64,000 nt of DNA, taken from positions 597,001-661,000 of the forward strand of contig NZ_CP113865.1 in the NCBI RefSeq assembly GCF_026810225.1, written 5' to 3'. Shown piece after piece: positions 51,633 through 62,764 of the stretch. Both the position numbers and the translations under genes were made by a program. Source of the stretch: Caldicellulosiruptor morganii. Its GTDB lineage: Bacteria; Bacillota; Thermoanaerobacteria; Caldicellulosiruptorales; Caldicellulosiruptoraceae. The notes beneath the pieces are model-generated. The model had not been told where the DNA came from, made no database searches, and was given only the letters and a program-made list of their open reading frames with translations. Numbering within the stretch: the first letter of the stretch is position 1; every line of letters starts with the position of its first letter.

Positions 51633-53552
51633 ATGGAAAAAGTAAAAGTCACTCTTCCGGATGGAAAAGTAATTGAAGTTGAAAAGTCAACCTGTGCTTT
51701 GGATCTGGTAAAATCAATTAGCATGAAACTTTACAAAGAGGCGGTTGCATGCAAGATAAACGGGGTTTTAAAAGATCTGTGGACAAATTTGTATGAGGAT
51801 TGCAATTTTGAAGTTGTTACATTTTCAAGCGATGAAGGAAAGAAAGTTTACTGGCATACAACTTCACATATCCTGGCCCAGGCGGTAAAAAGGATTTTTG
51901 GTGATGGGGTGAAACTTGCCATTGGACCTGCTATTGACAACGGTTTTTATTATGACTTTGATGTTCAGGAGTCCATTACAGCAGAGATTTTAGAAAAAAT
52001 AGAGCAAAAGATGCAGGAAATAATCAAAGAGGATTTGAAAATAGAGCGGTTTGAGCTCTCAAGGCAGGATGCTATAAAGCTTATGGAAGATAGGAATGAG
52101 CCATATAAAGTTGAGCTTATAAAAGAAATTCCGGAAGGCGAAGTTATTTCATTCTACAAACAGGGGGAGTTTGTTGACCTTTGCACAGGTCCACATCTTC
52201 CTTCGACAGGCAGAGTAAAAGCTTTCAAGTTGCTTTCTGTAGCAGGTGCGTACTGGCGTGGAAATTCTCAAAATAAAATGCTTCAAAGAGTTTATGGAAT
52301 ATCGTTTGAGAAAAAGTCACAGCTTGATGAATACCTTACAATGCTTGAAGAGGCAAAGAAAAGAGATCATAGAAAGCTTGGAAGAGAACTTGATCTGTTT
52401 GATATATTTGAGGAAGGACCGGGATTTCCTTTCTTCCTGCCAAAGGGGATGGTTATAAGAAACATTCTGGAAGACTTTTGGAGACAGGAGCATAAAAAAA
52501 GAGGTTATCAGGAGATAAGAACTCCTATAATGTTGACAAAAGACCTTTGGGTTCAGTCAGGTCACTGGGACCATTACAAAGAAAATATGTATTTTACCAG
52601 AATAGATGATCAGGAGTTTGCCATAAAGCCTATGAACTGTCCTGGTGGCATACTGGTATACAAGAGAAAATCACATTCATACAGAGAACTTCCTCAGCGT
52701 TTGTGTGAGCTTGGGCTAGTTCACAGGCATGAGTTATCCGGTGTATTGCATGGTCTTATGAGGGTAAGGTGTTTTACACAGGATGATGCTCATATATTCA
52801 TGTTGCCTTCGCAGATAAAGGATGAAATAAAGGGTGTAATTGATCTTGTTGACTATTTTTACAGTGTATTTGGTTTCAAATATCATGTTGAGCTTTCAAC
52901 AAGACCTGAAAACTCAATGGGGACAGATGAGCAGTGGAATATGGCAGAGACTGCTCTTAAAGAAGCTTTAGAGGAACTGGGTATAGATTACAAGATAAAT
53001 GAAGGTGATGGTGCTTTTTATGGTCCCAAGATTGATTTTCATCTTGAAGATAGTTTGAAAAGGACATGGCAGTGTGCGACAATTCAGCTTGATTTTCAGA
53101 TGCCAGAAAGGTTTGACCTGTATTATATAGGTGAAGATGGTGCAAAGCACAGACCGGTAATGCTGCACAGGGTTATCTTTGGAAGTATAGAGAGATTTAT
53201 TGCCATACTTACTGAACACTTTGCCGGTGCGTTTCCTGTTTGGCTGGCACCTGTTCAAATAAGAGTAATACCGGTATCCGATAATTTCAATGATTATGCA
53301 GCAAAAATATCTCAAATACTGAAGGAAAATGGATTCAGAGTTGAGGAAGATTTCAGGTCTGAGACAGTGGGGTATAAGATAAGAGATGCTCAGCTGCAAA
53401 AAATACCTTATATGGTGATAGTTGGCGAAAAAGAGAAAAAAGAAGATACTATATCTGTAAGGGACAGAAAGAAAGGTGATCTGGGAACTTTTACGGTTGA
53501 CCAGTTTATATCAATGGTTAAGGAGAAAGTAGAGAAAAAGGCTCTGGAATAA
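51633..53552 (+). CDS. thrS: Threonyl-tRNA synthetase
   Basis: A 639-residue class II synthetase. N-terminal TGS domain (residues 1-60), the editing domain with HTTSHILAQAVKRIF and the later zinc-like C in FVDLCTGPHLPSTG, then the catalytic core. Motif 1 is around FWRQEHKKRGYQEIRTPIM. MNCPGGI, motif 2 RVRCFTQDDAHIF and motif 3 LHRVIFGSIERFI follow. The anticodon-binding domain is at the C-terminus (QIRVIPVSDNF onward). No T-box is visible upstream; the TnpB-like element occupies the leader. The ribosome site (AGGAAA) is weak. Confidence 0.98.
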   Translation: MEKVKVTLPDGKVIEVEKSTCALDLVKSISMKLYKEAVACKINGVLKDLWTNLYEDCNFEVVTFSSDEGKKVYWHTTSHILAQAVKRIFGDGVKLAIGPAIDNGFYYDFDVQESITAEILEKIEQKMQEIIKEDLKIERFELSRQDAIKLMEDRNEPYKVELIKEIPEGEVISFYKQGEFVDLCTGPHLPSTGRVKAFKLLSVAGAYWRGNSQNKMLQRVYGISFEKKSQLDEYLTMLEEAKKRDHRKLGRELDLFDIFEEGPGFPFFLPKGMVIRNILEDFWRQEHKKRGYQEIRTPIMLTKDLWVQSGHWDHYKENMYFTRIDDQEFAIKPMNCPGGILVYKRKSHSYRELPQRLCELGLVHRHELSGVLHGLMRVRCFTQDDAHIFMLPSQIKDEIKGVIDLVDYFYSVFGFKYHVELSTRPENSMGTDEQWNMAETALKEALEELGIDYKINEGDGAFYGPKIDFHLEDSLKRTWQCATIQLDFQMPERFDLYYIGEDGAKHRPVMLHRVIFGSIERFIAILTEHFAGAFPVWLAPVQIRVIPVSDNFNDYAAKISQILKENGFRVEEDFRSETVGYKIRDAQLQKIPYMVIVGEKEKKEDTISVRDRKKGDLGTFTVDQFISMVKEKVEKKALE

Positions 53553-53556
53553 AAAG

Positions 53557-53622
53557 AAGGCTGCCTTTGATTGATGTTTGCTTGAATGCTTTTGGGGCTG
53601 TTTTATGGCAGCCTTTTTTAAA
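53557..53622 (+). terminator. Terminator of thrS
   Basis: AAGGCTGCC (53557-53565) pairs with GGCAGCCTT (53607-53615) over a 41-nt loop, followed by T run. Nothing else is recognisable in 53620-53800. Confidence 0.75.
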
Positions 53623-53805
53623 TTCTTTTTGTTATTTATGAATTACTTAAAAGGATCAAGAGAAAGATTTACAATATTGCATTTGTATGAATTTTTGGGA
53701 CTGGCCGATGAGGTTGTGCAAAGTTTATGAAAAATGGTCTGTTTTGATTATAGCATTTTTGGGAATAAATATTAATAAACAATATCATAATAAGGTGAAT
53801 GGCTT

Positions 53806-54843
53806 ATGTACAGAGTACTGGTTGTTGACGATTCAGCATTTATGAGGCAGCTCATCAAGTCAATTTTGGAACAAACAGGAATGTTTTCTGTAATGGTTGC
53901 GCAAACACCTCTTATTGCACTTGATAGAGTGAGGAAATTTAAATTTGATGTTATAACCATTGATTATGAGATGCCATATATGAATGGTGTTGAACTTATA
54001 AAGAAGATAAAAGAGATTTCAGACAGTAAAATCTTAATGATAAGTGCATATACCTATCCCGGTGCACATACAACATTTGAAGCATTGTCAGCAGGTGCAT
54101 TTGATTATATACTAAAGCCATCAACACAGGAAGAAATAAAAGAGTTCGAGAGTGAACTGATCAAGAAAGTAACTGCTGCGTGCAAAGAATACAGGATACC
54201 ACAAATTACAAAAGCTGTAACCGACGATATAAAAGATTTCAAAATGTCAGTAGAGGATAATCTAATTGAAAGAGCAAAAGCTGCAAAGGTTGTGGGTATT
54301 GGGATATCAACAGGGGGCCCCCCTGTTTTAGAAAAGATGTTTAAGGACCTCAAGAAAGATTTTTCTATTCCAGTTCTGGTTGTGCAGCACATGCCACCGA
54401 ACTTTACAAAACCGTTTGCAGAAAGGCTTGCTTCTATTACATCCAAATGTATCAAAGAAGCAGAGGATTGGGAAGAAATAAAACCGGGGTGTATATACAT
54501 TGCAAAAGGTGGGTATCACCTGGCTGTTGAAGGGAAAGCGGGCAAACTTTACACAAGAGTGCTTGACCTTGAAAAGATAAAGAGCCACAAACCATCTGCT
54601 GAGATTCTTTTTAGCTCAATTGCAGAGGCATGTGGCAAAGATGCCATAGGTATAGTTATGACCGGGATGGGTTCTGATGGAAGTGATGGTATACTGGAGA
54701 TGAGAAAAAAAGGAGCAATTACTATTGCGCAGAGTGAAAAGACATGCGTTGTCTTTGGAATGCCAAAGGCAGCTATTGAAAAAGGAGCAATTGAATTTGT
54801 TATGAGTCCTCATGAGATTGTTGGGTTATTAAATATGCTCTAG
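53806..54843 (+). CDS. cheB: Chemotaxis response regulator / protein-glutamate methylesterase CheB
   Basis: A 345-residue two-domain protein. The receiver domain has VVDDSAFMRQL at the start and phosphoacceptor Asp in TIDYEMPYMNG (about residue 55); Lys is in ILKPST. The methylesterase domain has the catalytic Ser in GIGISTGGPP (about 162-171), His in VVQHMPPNF, and Asp in VMTGMGSDGSDG. CheB removes methyl groups from chemoreceptors when phosphorylated. It stands alone here, with a terminator directly after; no other chemotaxis gene is in the window. Confidence 0.93.
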   Translation: MYRVLVVDDSAFMRQLIKSILEQTGMFSVMVAQTPLIALDRVRKFKFDVITIDYEMPYMNGVELIKKIKEISDSKILMISAYTYPGAHTTFEALSAGAFDYILKPSTQEEIKEFESELIKKVTAACKEYRIPQITKAVTDDIKDFKMSVEDNLIERAKAAKVVGIGISTGGPPVLEKMFKDLKKDFSIPVLVVQHMPPNFTKPFAERLASITSKCIKEAEDWEEIKPGCIYIAKGGYHLAVEGKAGKLYTRVLDLEKIKSHKPSAEILFSSIAEACGKDAIGIVMTGMGSDGSDGILEMRKKGAITIAQSEKTCVVFGMPKAAIEKGAIEFVMSPHEIVGLLNML

Positions 54844-54881
54844 GATAATAATTTTTAAAAATTTTTTTGATTCTAGCTGTA

Positions 54882-54920
54882 GATGACCACAAAAATTTGA
54901 CAGTGGTCATCTTTAATTTT
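54882..54920 (+). terminator. Terminator of cheB
   Basis: GATGACCAC (54882-54890) and GTGGTCATC (54903-54911) form a perfect 9-bp stem, followed by a T-rich tail. Confidence 0.85.
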
Positions 54921-54945
54921 GTGCAACAAAAAATTTTTCAGTTAA

Positions 54946-54974
54946 TTGACACAAAAAAGTGCTTGTGTTATAAT
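54946..54974 (+). promoter_or_regulatory. Consensus promoter of rpoBC
   Basis: Perfect TTGACA (54946-54951), 17-bp spacer, perfect TATAAT (54969-54974). A leader of about 140 bp without a convincing ORF runs to rpoB. Confidence 0.9.
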
Positions 54975-55123
54975 AACAAAATGCGTTAATATGGCTGTGA
55001 ATTCCTTTCAACAAAGACTGGTCTAAAAAAGCTTGATGTCGATATAGATACTTTCATGAATGCACTTGTAAGTTTAAGGAAACAATATTAAAGAGAAGGA
55101 AATTTTTTTAAGAGGTGATTTAG

Positions 55124-58100
55124 TTGGCGCTACCTCGTCCTGTGCAATATGGAAAAGTACAGAGAATGAGCTATGGAAAAGTAAAAGAAGTTCTGGATTT
55201 GCCATATCTGCTGGAAATCCAGAAAAAGTCATTTCAGTGGTTTTTAGACGAAGGACTCAGAGAGGTTTTAAAAGAGATATCTCCTATCAAGGACTACTCA
55301 GAGAATTTGCTTTTGGAGTTTGTGGACTACTATTTTGACGGACCACCAAAGTATTCTGAGCAAGAATGTAAAGAGAGAGATGCAACGTACGCAAGACCTC
55401 TCAAGGTTAAAGTGAGATTGATTAACAAAGAAACAGGTGAGATAAAAGAACAGGACATCTATATGGGCGATTTTCCAATTATGACCGAAACAGGGACATT
55501 TATAATCAATGGGGCAGAAAGAGTAATTGTAAGCCAGCTCATACGATCACCTGGGTGTTATTTTGCATCCTCAATTGACAAACAGGGTCGCAAGATTTTT
55601 TCTGGCACTGTGATTCCAAACAGGGGTGCATGGCTTGAGTTTGAAACAGACACCAGCGAGCTTTTGTCTGTCAGACTGGACAGAACAAGGAAAGTGCCAT
55701 TGACAACATTCCTCAAAGCACTGGGACTTTACAATCAGCAACTAATATTTGACAAATTTGGTGAGGATGAGAGGTTAAAAGCTTCTCTTGAGAAAGAAGC
55801 CAACAAAGGCGAGCTTGGAAATCCGGTTGAAAATGCACTTTTGGAGATTTACAGAAGGCTCAGACCTGGTGAGCCACCGAATGTTGAAAATGCAAGAAGT
55901 TTGCTGAAAAGAATGTATTTTGATCCAAGAGGATATGATCTGGCAAAGGTAGGAAGGTACAAGTTAAATAAAAAATTATCATTGTGGAAGAGAATTTTTA
56001 ACAAAAGAGCTGCCCAGGATGTTGTTGATGAAACAACAGGGGAGATACTTGTAAAAGAGGGTGAAATAATATCGAGAGAAACAGCACTTGCTATTCAGGA
56101 TGCAGGTATTAATGAGGTTTTAATATATATAGAAGACAGCAGAGTATTCAAAGTGGTTGGAAACAATACAGTAAAGCTTGAAAAGTATGTGGATTTTGAT
56201 GTCTCTGATTTGAACATCAGAGAACTTGTATATCTACCTGTTCTCAAAGAGATTCTGTCTGCGACCAGCGATGTGAGTGAAATTAAACAGTTAATTAAAG
56301 AGAGAGAAAGAGAACTTGTACCGTATTGTCTCACAATAGATGATATATTTGCTGCAACAAGCTATTTCCTGGGCTTAAAATATGGTATTGGTCATACAGA
56401 TGATATAGACCACCTTGGAAACAGAAGAGTAAGAGCGGTGGGTGAGCTGCTGCAAAACCAACTCAGAATAGGTTTTGCACGAATGGAAAGGGTTATCCGG
56501 GAGAGAATGAACATACAGGATATTGCTTCTGTCACACCACAAACGCTTATAAATATACGTCCTGTGACAGCTGCAATTAAGGAATTTTTTGGTTCAAGCC
56601 CGCTTTCTCAGTTTATGGACCAGGTGAACCCGCTTGCAGCTTTGACAAACAAAAGGAGACTTTCTGCACTTGGTCCAGGGGGGCTTTCAAGAGACAGAGC
56701 AGGGTTTGAGGTAAGGGACGTTCATCATTCTCACTATGGAAGAATGTGTCCTATTGAAACACCCGAGGGACCCAATATCGGTCTTATAACATCCTTAGCA
56801 ACATATGCAAGAGTCAATGAATATGGCTTTTTGGAGACACCCTACAGAAAGGTGGATAAGAAAGAAGGAAGAGTTACTGATGAGGTGATATATCTTACGG
56901 CAGATGAAGAGGACACATACAAAATTGCTCAGGCGACAGAACCTGTAGATGATGAAGGAAGATTTGTAAACCAGAGAATTACAGTAAGATTTGGAGAGGA
57001 TATTATTGAGGTTGACAAGCATGAGGTAGACCTTGTTGATATATCACCAAAACAGATTGTTTCAGTGTCTACATCATTAATACCATTTTTGGAAAATGAC
57101 GACGCAAACCGCGCGCTCATGGGCTCCAACATGCAGAGGCAGGCTGTTCCACTTCTGATGACAGAGTCACCAATTATTGGCACAGGTGTTGAGTATAGAG
57201 CTGCTGTGGATTCTGGTGTTTGCGTAGTTGCCAAGAAAGACGGTATTGTTGAGAAGGTTTCTGCCGATGAGATTGTCATCAAGAATAATGATGGCACAAA
57301 GGATGTATATCATCTTTTGAAATTTAAGAGGACAAACCAGGGGACGTGTTTTAACCAGCGACCAATTGTGAAAAAGGGGCAGGAAGTAAAGGCAGGCGAG
57401 GTTATAGCAGACGGACCATCAACCGACCATGGCGAGCTTGCGCTTGGCAAAAATGTTCTTGTTGCATTCATGCCATGGGAAGGCTATAACTATGAAGACG
57501 CTATATTAATCTCTGAAAGGCTTGTAAAAGAAGATGTATATACATCCATTCATATAGAAGAATATGAATGTGAGGCAAGGGATACAAAGTTAGGTCCGGA
57601 AGAGATAACCAGAGACATACCAAATATAGGTGAGGATGCAATCAAGGACCTGGATGAAAGGGGAATTATTAGAATTGGTGCAGAAGTAAAAAGTGGAGAT
57701 ATTCTTGTAGGTAAAGTTACACCAAAAGGGGAAACAGAGCTCACTGCCGAAGAGAGGCTTTTGAGAGCTATTTTTGGTGAAAAGGCAAGAGAAACAAGGG
57801 ATACATCCTTGAGAGTACCTCATGGTGAGGGTGGAATAGTTGTTGATGTGAAAGTGTTCTCCCGTGACAAAGGCGATGAGCTACCACCGGGTGTAAATCA
57901 GCTTGTAAGGGTATATGTTGCCCAGAAAAGAAAAATTTCGGTTGGCGACAAGATGGCAGGAAGGCATGGTAATAAAGGTGTTATTTCAAGAATTCTGCCT
58001 GTTGAGGACATGCCATTTTTACCCGACGGTACTCCGGTTGATATTGTATTGAACCCGCTGGGTGTACCATCGCGTATGAATATCGGGCAGATTTTGGAGA

Positions 58101-58807
58101 CGCACTTAGGTTATGCAGCAAAAGCACTTGGCTGGAAAGTAGCAACGCCTGTGTTTGACGGTGCCAAGGAAGAGGATATAGAAGAGGCTTTAAAACTTGC
58201 AGGGCTTTCACCAAGTGGGAAAACAGTACTCTATGATGGAAGAACTGGTGAGCCATTTGATAATGAAGTCACTGTAGGTTATATGTACATGCTAAAGCTT
58301 GTGCATCTTGTTGATGATAAGATTCACGCACGCTCAACAGGTCCTTATTCACTTGTTACACAGCAACCACTTGGTGGTAAAGCTCAGTTTGGCGGGCAGA
58401 GATTTGGTGAGATGGAAGTCTGGGCGCTTGAAGCATATGGAGCTGCGTATACATTGCAGGAACTTTTGACTGTGAAATCTGACGATGTCACCGGTAGAGT
58501 AAAGACCTATGAGGCAATTGTAAAGGGAGAGAATATTCCAGAGCCGGGTATACCTGAGTCGTTTAAGGTTCTGGTAAAAGAGCTCCAGAGCTTGTGCCTT
58601 GATGTGAAACTACTGTCTGAGGATAACAAAGAGATAGAGCTCAAAGAATCTGTAGATGAAGATGAGCAAATACAGGGTCTGACAGGTTTTGAACAGGGAC
58701 TTGAGGATATTGAAGATGTTGAAGAAGACAGAGAAAAATTCTATGAGGATTTAATGGATGCAGTCAATGAGCAAGACGAGGGTGCAGACGATGATTTTGA
58801 CGAGTAA
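55124..58807 (+). CDS. rpoB: RNA polymerase beta subunit
   Basis: A 1227-residue beta subunit, full length for Firmicutes. The fork/rifampicin region ([11 protein letters not shown], then [11 protein letters not shown]), [31 protein letters not shown] and the C-terminal [24 protein letters not shown] are all present. Compared with the E. coli cluster I sequence it has Asn509 at the position of His526, plus Pro for Gln510 and Ala for Glu523. TTG start with AGAGGTG 6 bp upstream and its own consensus promoter; rplJ and rplL do not precede it within the window. rpoC follows after 29 bp. Confidence 0.99.
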   Translation: MALPRPVQYGKVQRMSYGKVKEVLDLPYLLEIQKKSFQWFLDEGLREVLKEISPIKDYSENLLLEFVDYYFDGPPKYSEQECKERDATYARPLKVKVRLINKETGEIKEQDIYMGDFPIMTETGTFIINGAERVIVSQLIRSPGCYFASSIDKQGRKIFSGTVIPNRGAWLEFETDTSELLSVRLDRTRKVPLTTFLKALGLYNQQLIFDKFGEDERLKASLEKEANKGELGNPVENALLEIYRRLRPGEPPNVENARSLLKRMYFDPRGYDLAKVGRYKLNKKLSLWKRIFNKRAAQDVVDETTGEILVKEGEIISRETALAIQDAGINEVLIYIEDSRVFKVVGNNTVKLEKYVDFDVSDLNIRELVYLPVLKEILSATSDVSEIKQLIKERERELVPYCLTIDDIFAATSYFLGLKYGIGHTDDIDHLGNRRVRAVGELLQNQLRIGFARMERVIRERMNIQDIASVTPQTLINIRPVTAAIKEFFGSSPLSQFMDQVNPLAALTNKRRLSALGPGGLSRDRAGFEVRDVHHSHYGRMCPIETPEGPNIGLITSLATYARVNEYGFLETPYRKVDKKEGRVTDEVIYLTADEEDTYKIAQATEPVDDEGRFVNQRITVRFGEDIIEVDKHEVDLVDISPKQIVSVSTSLIPFLENDDANRALMGSNMQRQAVPLLMTESPIIGTGVEYRAAVDSGVCVVAKKDGIVEKVSADEIVIKNNDGTKDVYHLLKFKRTNQGTCFNQRPIVKKGQEVKAGEVIADGPSTDHGELALGKNVLVAFMPWEGYNYEDAILISERLVKEDVYTSIHIEEYECEARDTKLGPEEITRDIPNIGEDAIKDLDERGIIRIGAEVKSGDILVGKVTPKGETELTAEERLLRAIFGEKARETRDTSLRVPHGEGGIVVDVKVFSRDKGDELPPGVNQLVRVYVAQKRKISVGDKMAGRHGNKGVISRILPVEDMPFLPDGTPVDIVLNPLGVPSRMNIGQILETHLGYAAKALGWKVATPVFDGAKEEDIEEALKLAGLSPSGKTVLYDGRTGEPFDNEVTVGYMYMLKLVHLVDDKIHARSTGPYSLVTQQPLGGKAQFGGQRFGEMEVWALEAYGAAYTLQELLTVKSDDVTGRVKTYEAIVKGENIPEPGIPESFKVLVKELQSLCLDVKLLSEDNKEIELKESVDEDEQIQGLTGFEQGLEDIEDVEEDREKFYEDLMDAVNEQDEGADDDFDE

Positions 58808-58836
58808 AAACCTCAAAAAGGTGGGTGTGAGGTGGA

Positions 58837-61800
58837 ATGGATTTATTCAACTTTGATGCCATAAAGATTAGCCTTGCTTCTCCTGAAAAGATTAGAGAAT
58901 GGTCAAGAGGCGAGGTAAAAAAACCCGAGACTATAAACTATAGAACATTGAAGCCCGAAAAAGATGGGCTTTTTTGTGAAAAGATTTTTGGTCCGACAAA
59001 GGACTGGGAGTGTCATTGTGGAAAGTACAAAAAAGTGAAATACAAAGGTGTTGTATGTGACAAATGCGGTGTTGAGGTAACAAAATCAAAAGTAAGACGT
59101 GAGAGAATGGGGCACATTGAACTTGCTGCCCCCGTCTCTCACATCTGGTATTTCAAAGGTGTACCAAGCAGAATGGGACTTATACTTGACATGACACCAA
59201 GAAACTTAGAAAAGGTCCTGTATTTTGCAGCGTATGTTGTAATTGACCCGGGCGATGTACCTAACTTAGAGAAGAAGCAGATTTTGTCTGAAAAAGAATA
59301 CAGAGAGCTTAAAGAGAAATATGGTGACAGATTCAAAGCGGGAATGGGTGCAGAAGCTATAAAGGAGCTTTTAAAGGAAATAGATTTGGATAAGCTCTCA
59401 AAGGAGCTAAGAGAAGAGCTTGAAATGGCAACAGGGCAAAAGAAACTGAAAATAATAAAAAGGCTTGAAGTTGTTGAGGCGTTCAGAAGGTCAGGTAACA
59501 GACCCGAGTGGATGATATTAGACGTAATACCAGTAATTCCACCTGAGCTTCGCCCGATGGTGCAGCTTGATGGTGGGAGATTTGCAACATCTGACTTGAA
59601 TGACCTTTACAGGAGAGTTATAAACAGAAATAATCGTTTGAAAAAGTTGATTGACCTGGGTGCGCCCGACATAATAATCAGAAATGAGAAGAGGATGCTT
59701 CAGGAAGCGGTTGACGCACTGATTGATAACGGAAGACGTGGCAGACCTGTCACAGGTCCAGGAAACAGAGCTCTTAAGTCTTTGTCTGATATGTTAAAAG
59801 GTAAGCAGGGAAGGTTCAGACAGAACCTTCTGGGTAAACGTGTTGACTATTCAGGACGTTCTGTTATTGTTGTTGGACCGGAGCTAAAAATATACCAGTG
59901 TGGTCTTCCAAAGGAAATGGCACTTGAGCTTTTCAAGCCTTTTGTTATGAAAAAGCTTGTTGAAAAAGGAATTTGCAACAATATCAAAAACGCCAAAAAG
60001 GCAGTGGAAAGACAGAGAAGTGAAGTATGGGATATACTGGAAGAAGTTATAAAAGACCATCCGGTTTTGCTAAACCGTGCTCCAACATTGCACAGGCTTG
60101 GTATTCAGGCATTTGAGCCAGTACTTGTTGAAGGAAGAGCTATAAGACTCCATCCTCTGGTGTGCACAGCATACAATGCTGACTTTGACGGCGACCAGAT
60201 GGCGGTGCATGTTCCACTGTCTGCAGAGGCACAGGCTGAGGCAAGGTTTTTAATGCTTTCTGCGAACAATTTGCTAAAACCTGCCGATGGTAAGCCTATT
60301 GTGGTTCCAACCCAGGATATGGTTCTGGGAATATATTACCTGACGCTTGAGAAGAAGGGTGACAGAGGCGAAGGGATGATATTCTCCTCAGAGGATGAGG
60401 CGCTTTTAGCGTATGATCATAAAGCGGTGGGGCTACATGCCAGAATCAAAGTAAAGAGGACGGTTGAGAAAGACGGTGAGGTTGTTTCGGGAATTGTTGA
60501 GACAACTGTAGGGAAAATTATACTGAATCAAGTAATTCCACAGAACCTGGGATTTGTCGACAGAAGCAAAAAGGAGAACTGGATAAAGTACGAGATAGAT
60601 ACGCTTGTTGATAAAAAAATGCTGGGCAAAATCATTGACAGGTGTATAAAAGTTTATGGAAATACTAAAACGGCAGAGATTTTGGATGAGATAAAAGAGC
60701 TTGGATTTAAATTTTCAACAAGGGGAGCAATCACAATTTCTGTATCCGACATGGTAATTCCAGAGGTTAAGCAAAAGCTCATAGCAGAGGCTGAGCAAAG
60801 GGTTGAGGAGATTGAAAAGCTATACAGGCATGGATTGATTTCGGATGAGGAGAGATATGAACAGGTAATTACTGTGTGGAATGAGACAAAGGACAGGATA
60901 ACAGAGGAACTTATCCAGAATCTTGATGAGTTTAACCCGATATACATGATGGCAAACTCGGGGGCGAGAGGTTCAAAAAATCAGATAAGCCAGCTTGCAG
61001 GTATGCGTGGGCTTATGGCAAATCCATCCGGAAAGACCATAGAGATGCCTATTAAGTCAAACTTCAGAGAGGGCTTAAATGTTCTGGAATTTTTCATCTC
61101 TACACATGGTGCAAGAAAAGGGCTTGCAGATACAGCGCTAAGAACAGCTGACTCAGGTTATTTGACAAGAAGACTTGTTGATGTTGCTCAGGATATTATT
61201 GTTCGTGAAGAGGACTGTGGTACAAGCAAAGGTGTTTGGGTGGAAGAGATAAGGGATGGCACAGAGGTAATTGAGACGCTTGAAGAAAGGATAATAGGAA
61301 GATATGCTGCCGAAGATATTGTACATCCGCAAACTGGAGAGATCATAGTAAGAAGGAATGAGGTTATAACAGATAATAATGCAAACAGAATAGTAGAGGC
61401 TGGTATAAAGAGTGTGTATGTAAGGTCAGTGCTTGAATGCAAAACAAAATATGGAGTTTGTGCAAAGTGTTATGGGCTTGACCTTGGCACAGGACAGCCG
61501 GTAAACGTTGGTGAAGCAGTGGGTATTATTGCTGCTCAGGCTATAGGTGAACCGGGAACACAGCTTACAATGAGAACATTCCACACAGGTGGTATTGCAG
61601 GGCAGGACATTACACAGGGTCTTCCGAGGGTTGAAGAGCTATTTGAAGCAAGAAAACCAAAAGGAGTTGCTATAATTTCTGAGATAGAAGGGTATGTTTC
61701 TATAAAGGAAGATAAGAAGAAGACTATCACAGTGCGCAACGACAATGGAGAGGAAAGGACTTATGAAGTGCCATATGGTGCAAGGTTGAAAGTGAATGAT

Positions 61801-62328
61801 GGGGATTATGTAAAAGCAGGAGATGAACTTACAGAAGGTTCACTCAATCCACATGATTTGCTGAGGATAAAAGGACCAAGAGGGGTTCAGAGCTATCTTC
61901 TGGCAGAAGTCCAGAAAGTTTACAAGATGCAGGGTGTTGATATAAATGATAAACACATAGAAATAATAATCAGGCAGATGATGAAAAAGGTCAAAATTGA
62001 AGATGCGGGTGATACAGAGCTTTTGCCGGGCGATATTGTAGAGATTCACAGGTTTGAAGAAGAGAATGACAGAGCGATAGCAGAAAGCAAACGTCCTGCT
62101 CTTGGAAGAAGGGTGCTTCTGGGTATTACAAAGGCAGCACTGTCAACAGAGTCGTTTTTGTCTGCTGCATCTTTCCAGGAGACAACAAGAGTTTTGACCG
62201 ATGCAGCAATTAAGGGTAAAGTGGACCCACTGATTGGTCTTAAAGAGAATGTTATCATAGGCAAGCTAATTCCAGCAGGAACTGGAATGGCAAAATACAG
62301 AAATATTGTGGTTCAAGAAAAAGTATAA
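58837..62328 (+). CDS. rpoC: RNA polymerase beta' subunit
   Basis: A 1163-residue beta' subunit. N-terminal zinc ribbon C-H-C with C-D-K-C (about residues 57-78), the catalytic loop [16 protein letters not shown] (about 447-462) with its three Asp, and the second zinc site made by C in [10 protein letters not shown] together with [14 protein letters not shown]. The bridge/trigger helix area includes [15 protein letters not shown] and the trigger loop [23 protein letters not shown] precedes ATG 58837. Last gene of rpoBC; see the hairpin that follows. Confidence 0.99.
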   Translation: MDLFNFDAIKISLASPEKIREWSRGEVKKPETINYRTLKPEKDGLFCEKIFGPTKDWECHCGKYKKVKYKGVVCDKCGVEVTKSKVRRERMGHIELAAPVSHIWYFKGVPSRMGLILDMTPRNLEKVLYFAAYVVIDPGDVPNLEKKQILSEKEYRELKEKYGDRFKAGMGAEAIKELLKEIDLDKLSKELREELEMATGQKKLKIIKRLEVVEAFRRSGNRPEWMILDVIPVIPPELRPMVQLDGGRFATSDLNDLYRRVINRNNRLKKLIDLGAPDIIIRNEKRMLQEAVDALIDNGRRGRPVTGPGNRALKSLSDMLKGKQGRFRQNLLGKRVDYSGRSVIVVGPELKIYQCGLPKEMALELFKPFVMKKLVEKGICNNIKNAKKAVERQRSEVWDILEEVIKDHPVLLNRAPTLHRLGIQAFEPVLVEGRAIRLHPLVCTAYNADFDGDQMAVHVPLSAEAQAEARFLMLSANNLLKPADGKPIVVPTQDMVLGIYYLTLEKKGDRGEGMIFSSEDEALLAYDHKAVGLHARIKVKRTVEKDGEVVSGIVETTVGKIILNQVIPQNLGFVDRSKKENWIKYEIDTLVDKKMLGKIIDRCIKVYGNTKTAEILDEIKELGFKFSTRGAITISVSDMVIPEVKQKLIAEAEQRVEEIEKLYRHGLISDEERYEQVITVWNETKDRITEELIQNLDEFNPIYMMANSGARGSKNQISQLAGMRGLMANPSGKTIEMPIKSNFREGLNVLEFFISTHGARKGLADTALRTADSGYLTRRLVDVAQDIIVREEDCGTSKGVWVEEIRDGTEVIETLEERIIGRYAAEDIVHPQTGEIIVRRNEVITDNNANRIVEAGIKSVYVRSVLECKTKYGVCAKCYGLDLGTGQPVNVGEAVGIIAAQAIGEPGTQLTMRTFHTGGIAGQDITQGLPRVEELFEARKPKGVAIISEIEGYVSIKEDKKKTITVRNDNGEERTYEVPYGARLKVNDGDYVKAGDELTEGSLNPHDLLRIKGPRGVQSYLLAEVQKVYKMQGVDINDKHIEIIIRQMMKKVKIEDAGDTELLPGDIVEIHRFEEENDRAIAESKRPALGRRVLLGITKAALSTESFLSAASFQETTRVLTDAAIKGKVDPLIGLKENVIIGKLIPAGTGMAKYRNIVVQEKV

Positions 62329-62335
62329 AAGAAAA

Positions 62336-62375
62336 AAGGGGTATGCCCGATAGAACTTTTAGAGGCATACCCCTT
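62336..62375. other. 12-bp inverted repeat after rpoC, T run only on the minus strand
   Basis: AAGGGGTATGCC (62336-62347) pairs exactly with GGCATACCCCTT (62364-62375). No T run follows on the + strand. On the minus strand the stem is followed by TTTTTTC-TTTT, so it has the form of a terminator for minus-strand transcripts. Confidence 0.7.
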
Positions 62376-62408
62376 GAAAAAGCCTAAAAGCTGCTTTAGC
62401 AAACTTTC

Positions 62409-62437
62409 TTGACATAAAATAATTTGAGTGTTATTAT
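62409..62437 (+). promoter_or_regulatory. Promoter of the str operon
   Basis: Perfect TTGACA (62409-62414), 17-bp spacer, TATTAT (62432-62437), about 50 bp before the L7Ae-family gene. Confidence 0.85.
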
Positions 62438-62487
62438 ATTTGAGTGTAATTTTACACCTTCCATTGTGAAAAAGGGAGGAAGTGAAT

Positions 62488-62739
62488 TTGTCATCAGACT
62501 TAGAAGCCTTAAAAACTTCTCCTAAGACAGTAGGGGCGCGCCAAACTGCCCAAGCTATCCAGAAAGGGAAAGCCAAAATAGTATTCGTGGCAAAAGATAG
62601 CGACGAATGGGTAGTGAGGGATATTATAGAGATGTGCAAACAAAAAGGTATAAAGCTTGTGTTTGTTGATTCCAAAAAGGAACTTGGAAAGATTTGCGGT
62701 ATAAGTGTGGCAGCATCCTCTGCCGCAATAATTGAATAA
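62488..62739 (+). CDS. L7Ae/L30e/S12e/Gadd45-family ribosomal protein (YbxF type)
   Basis: An 83-residue K-turn-binding protein of the YbxF group: VGARQTAQAIQKGKAKIVFVAKD, then IEMCKQKGIKLVFVDSKKELG and CGISVAASSAAII. Family members bind kink-turn RNA; YbxF associates with the ribosome. Position between rpoC and rpsL is the standard Firmicutes place. TTG 62488 lies 7 bp after GGGAGGA (62474-62480); the in-frame GTG at 62482 is too close to that site. Confidence 0.93.
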   Translation: MSSDLEALKTSPKTVGARQTAQAIQKGKAKIVFVAKDSDEWVVRDIIEMCKQKGIKLVFVDSKKELGKICGISVAASSAAIIE

Positions 62740-62764
62740 GATTTTCGACAAGGAGGTGTAATGA

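Noticed and set aside
53700-53712. GCCGATGA resembling a SigD -10 box before cheB
   Set aside because: There is no TAAA-type -35 element at the correct distance, so a flagellar-type promoter is not supported.
54309-54327. Near-palindrome of G5-C6 in cheB
   Set aside because: It encodes the conserved STGGPP catalytic loop; codon choice explains it.
54991-55026. Eleven-codon leader peptide before rpoB
   Set aside because: No ribosome site and no regulatory codons; the frame MAVNSFQQRLV is probably chance.
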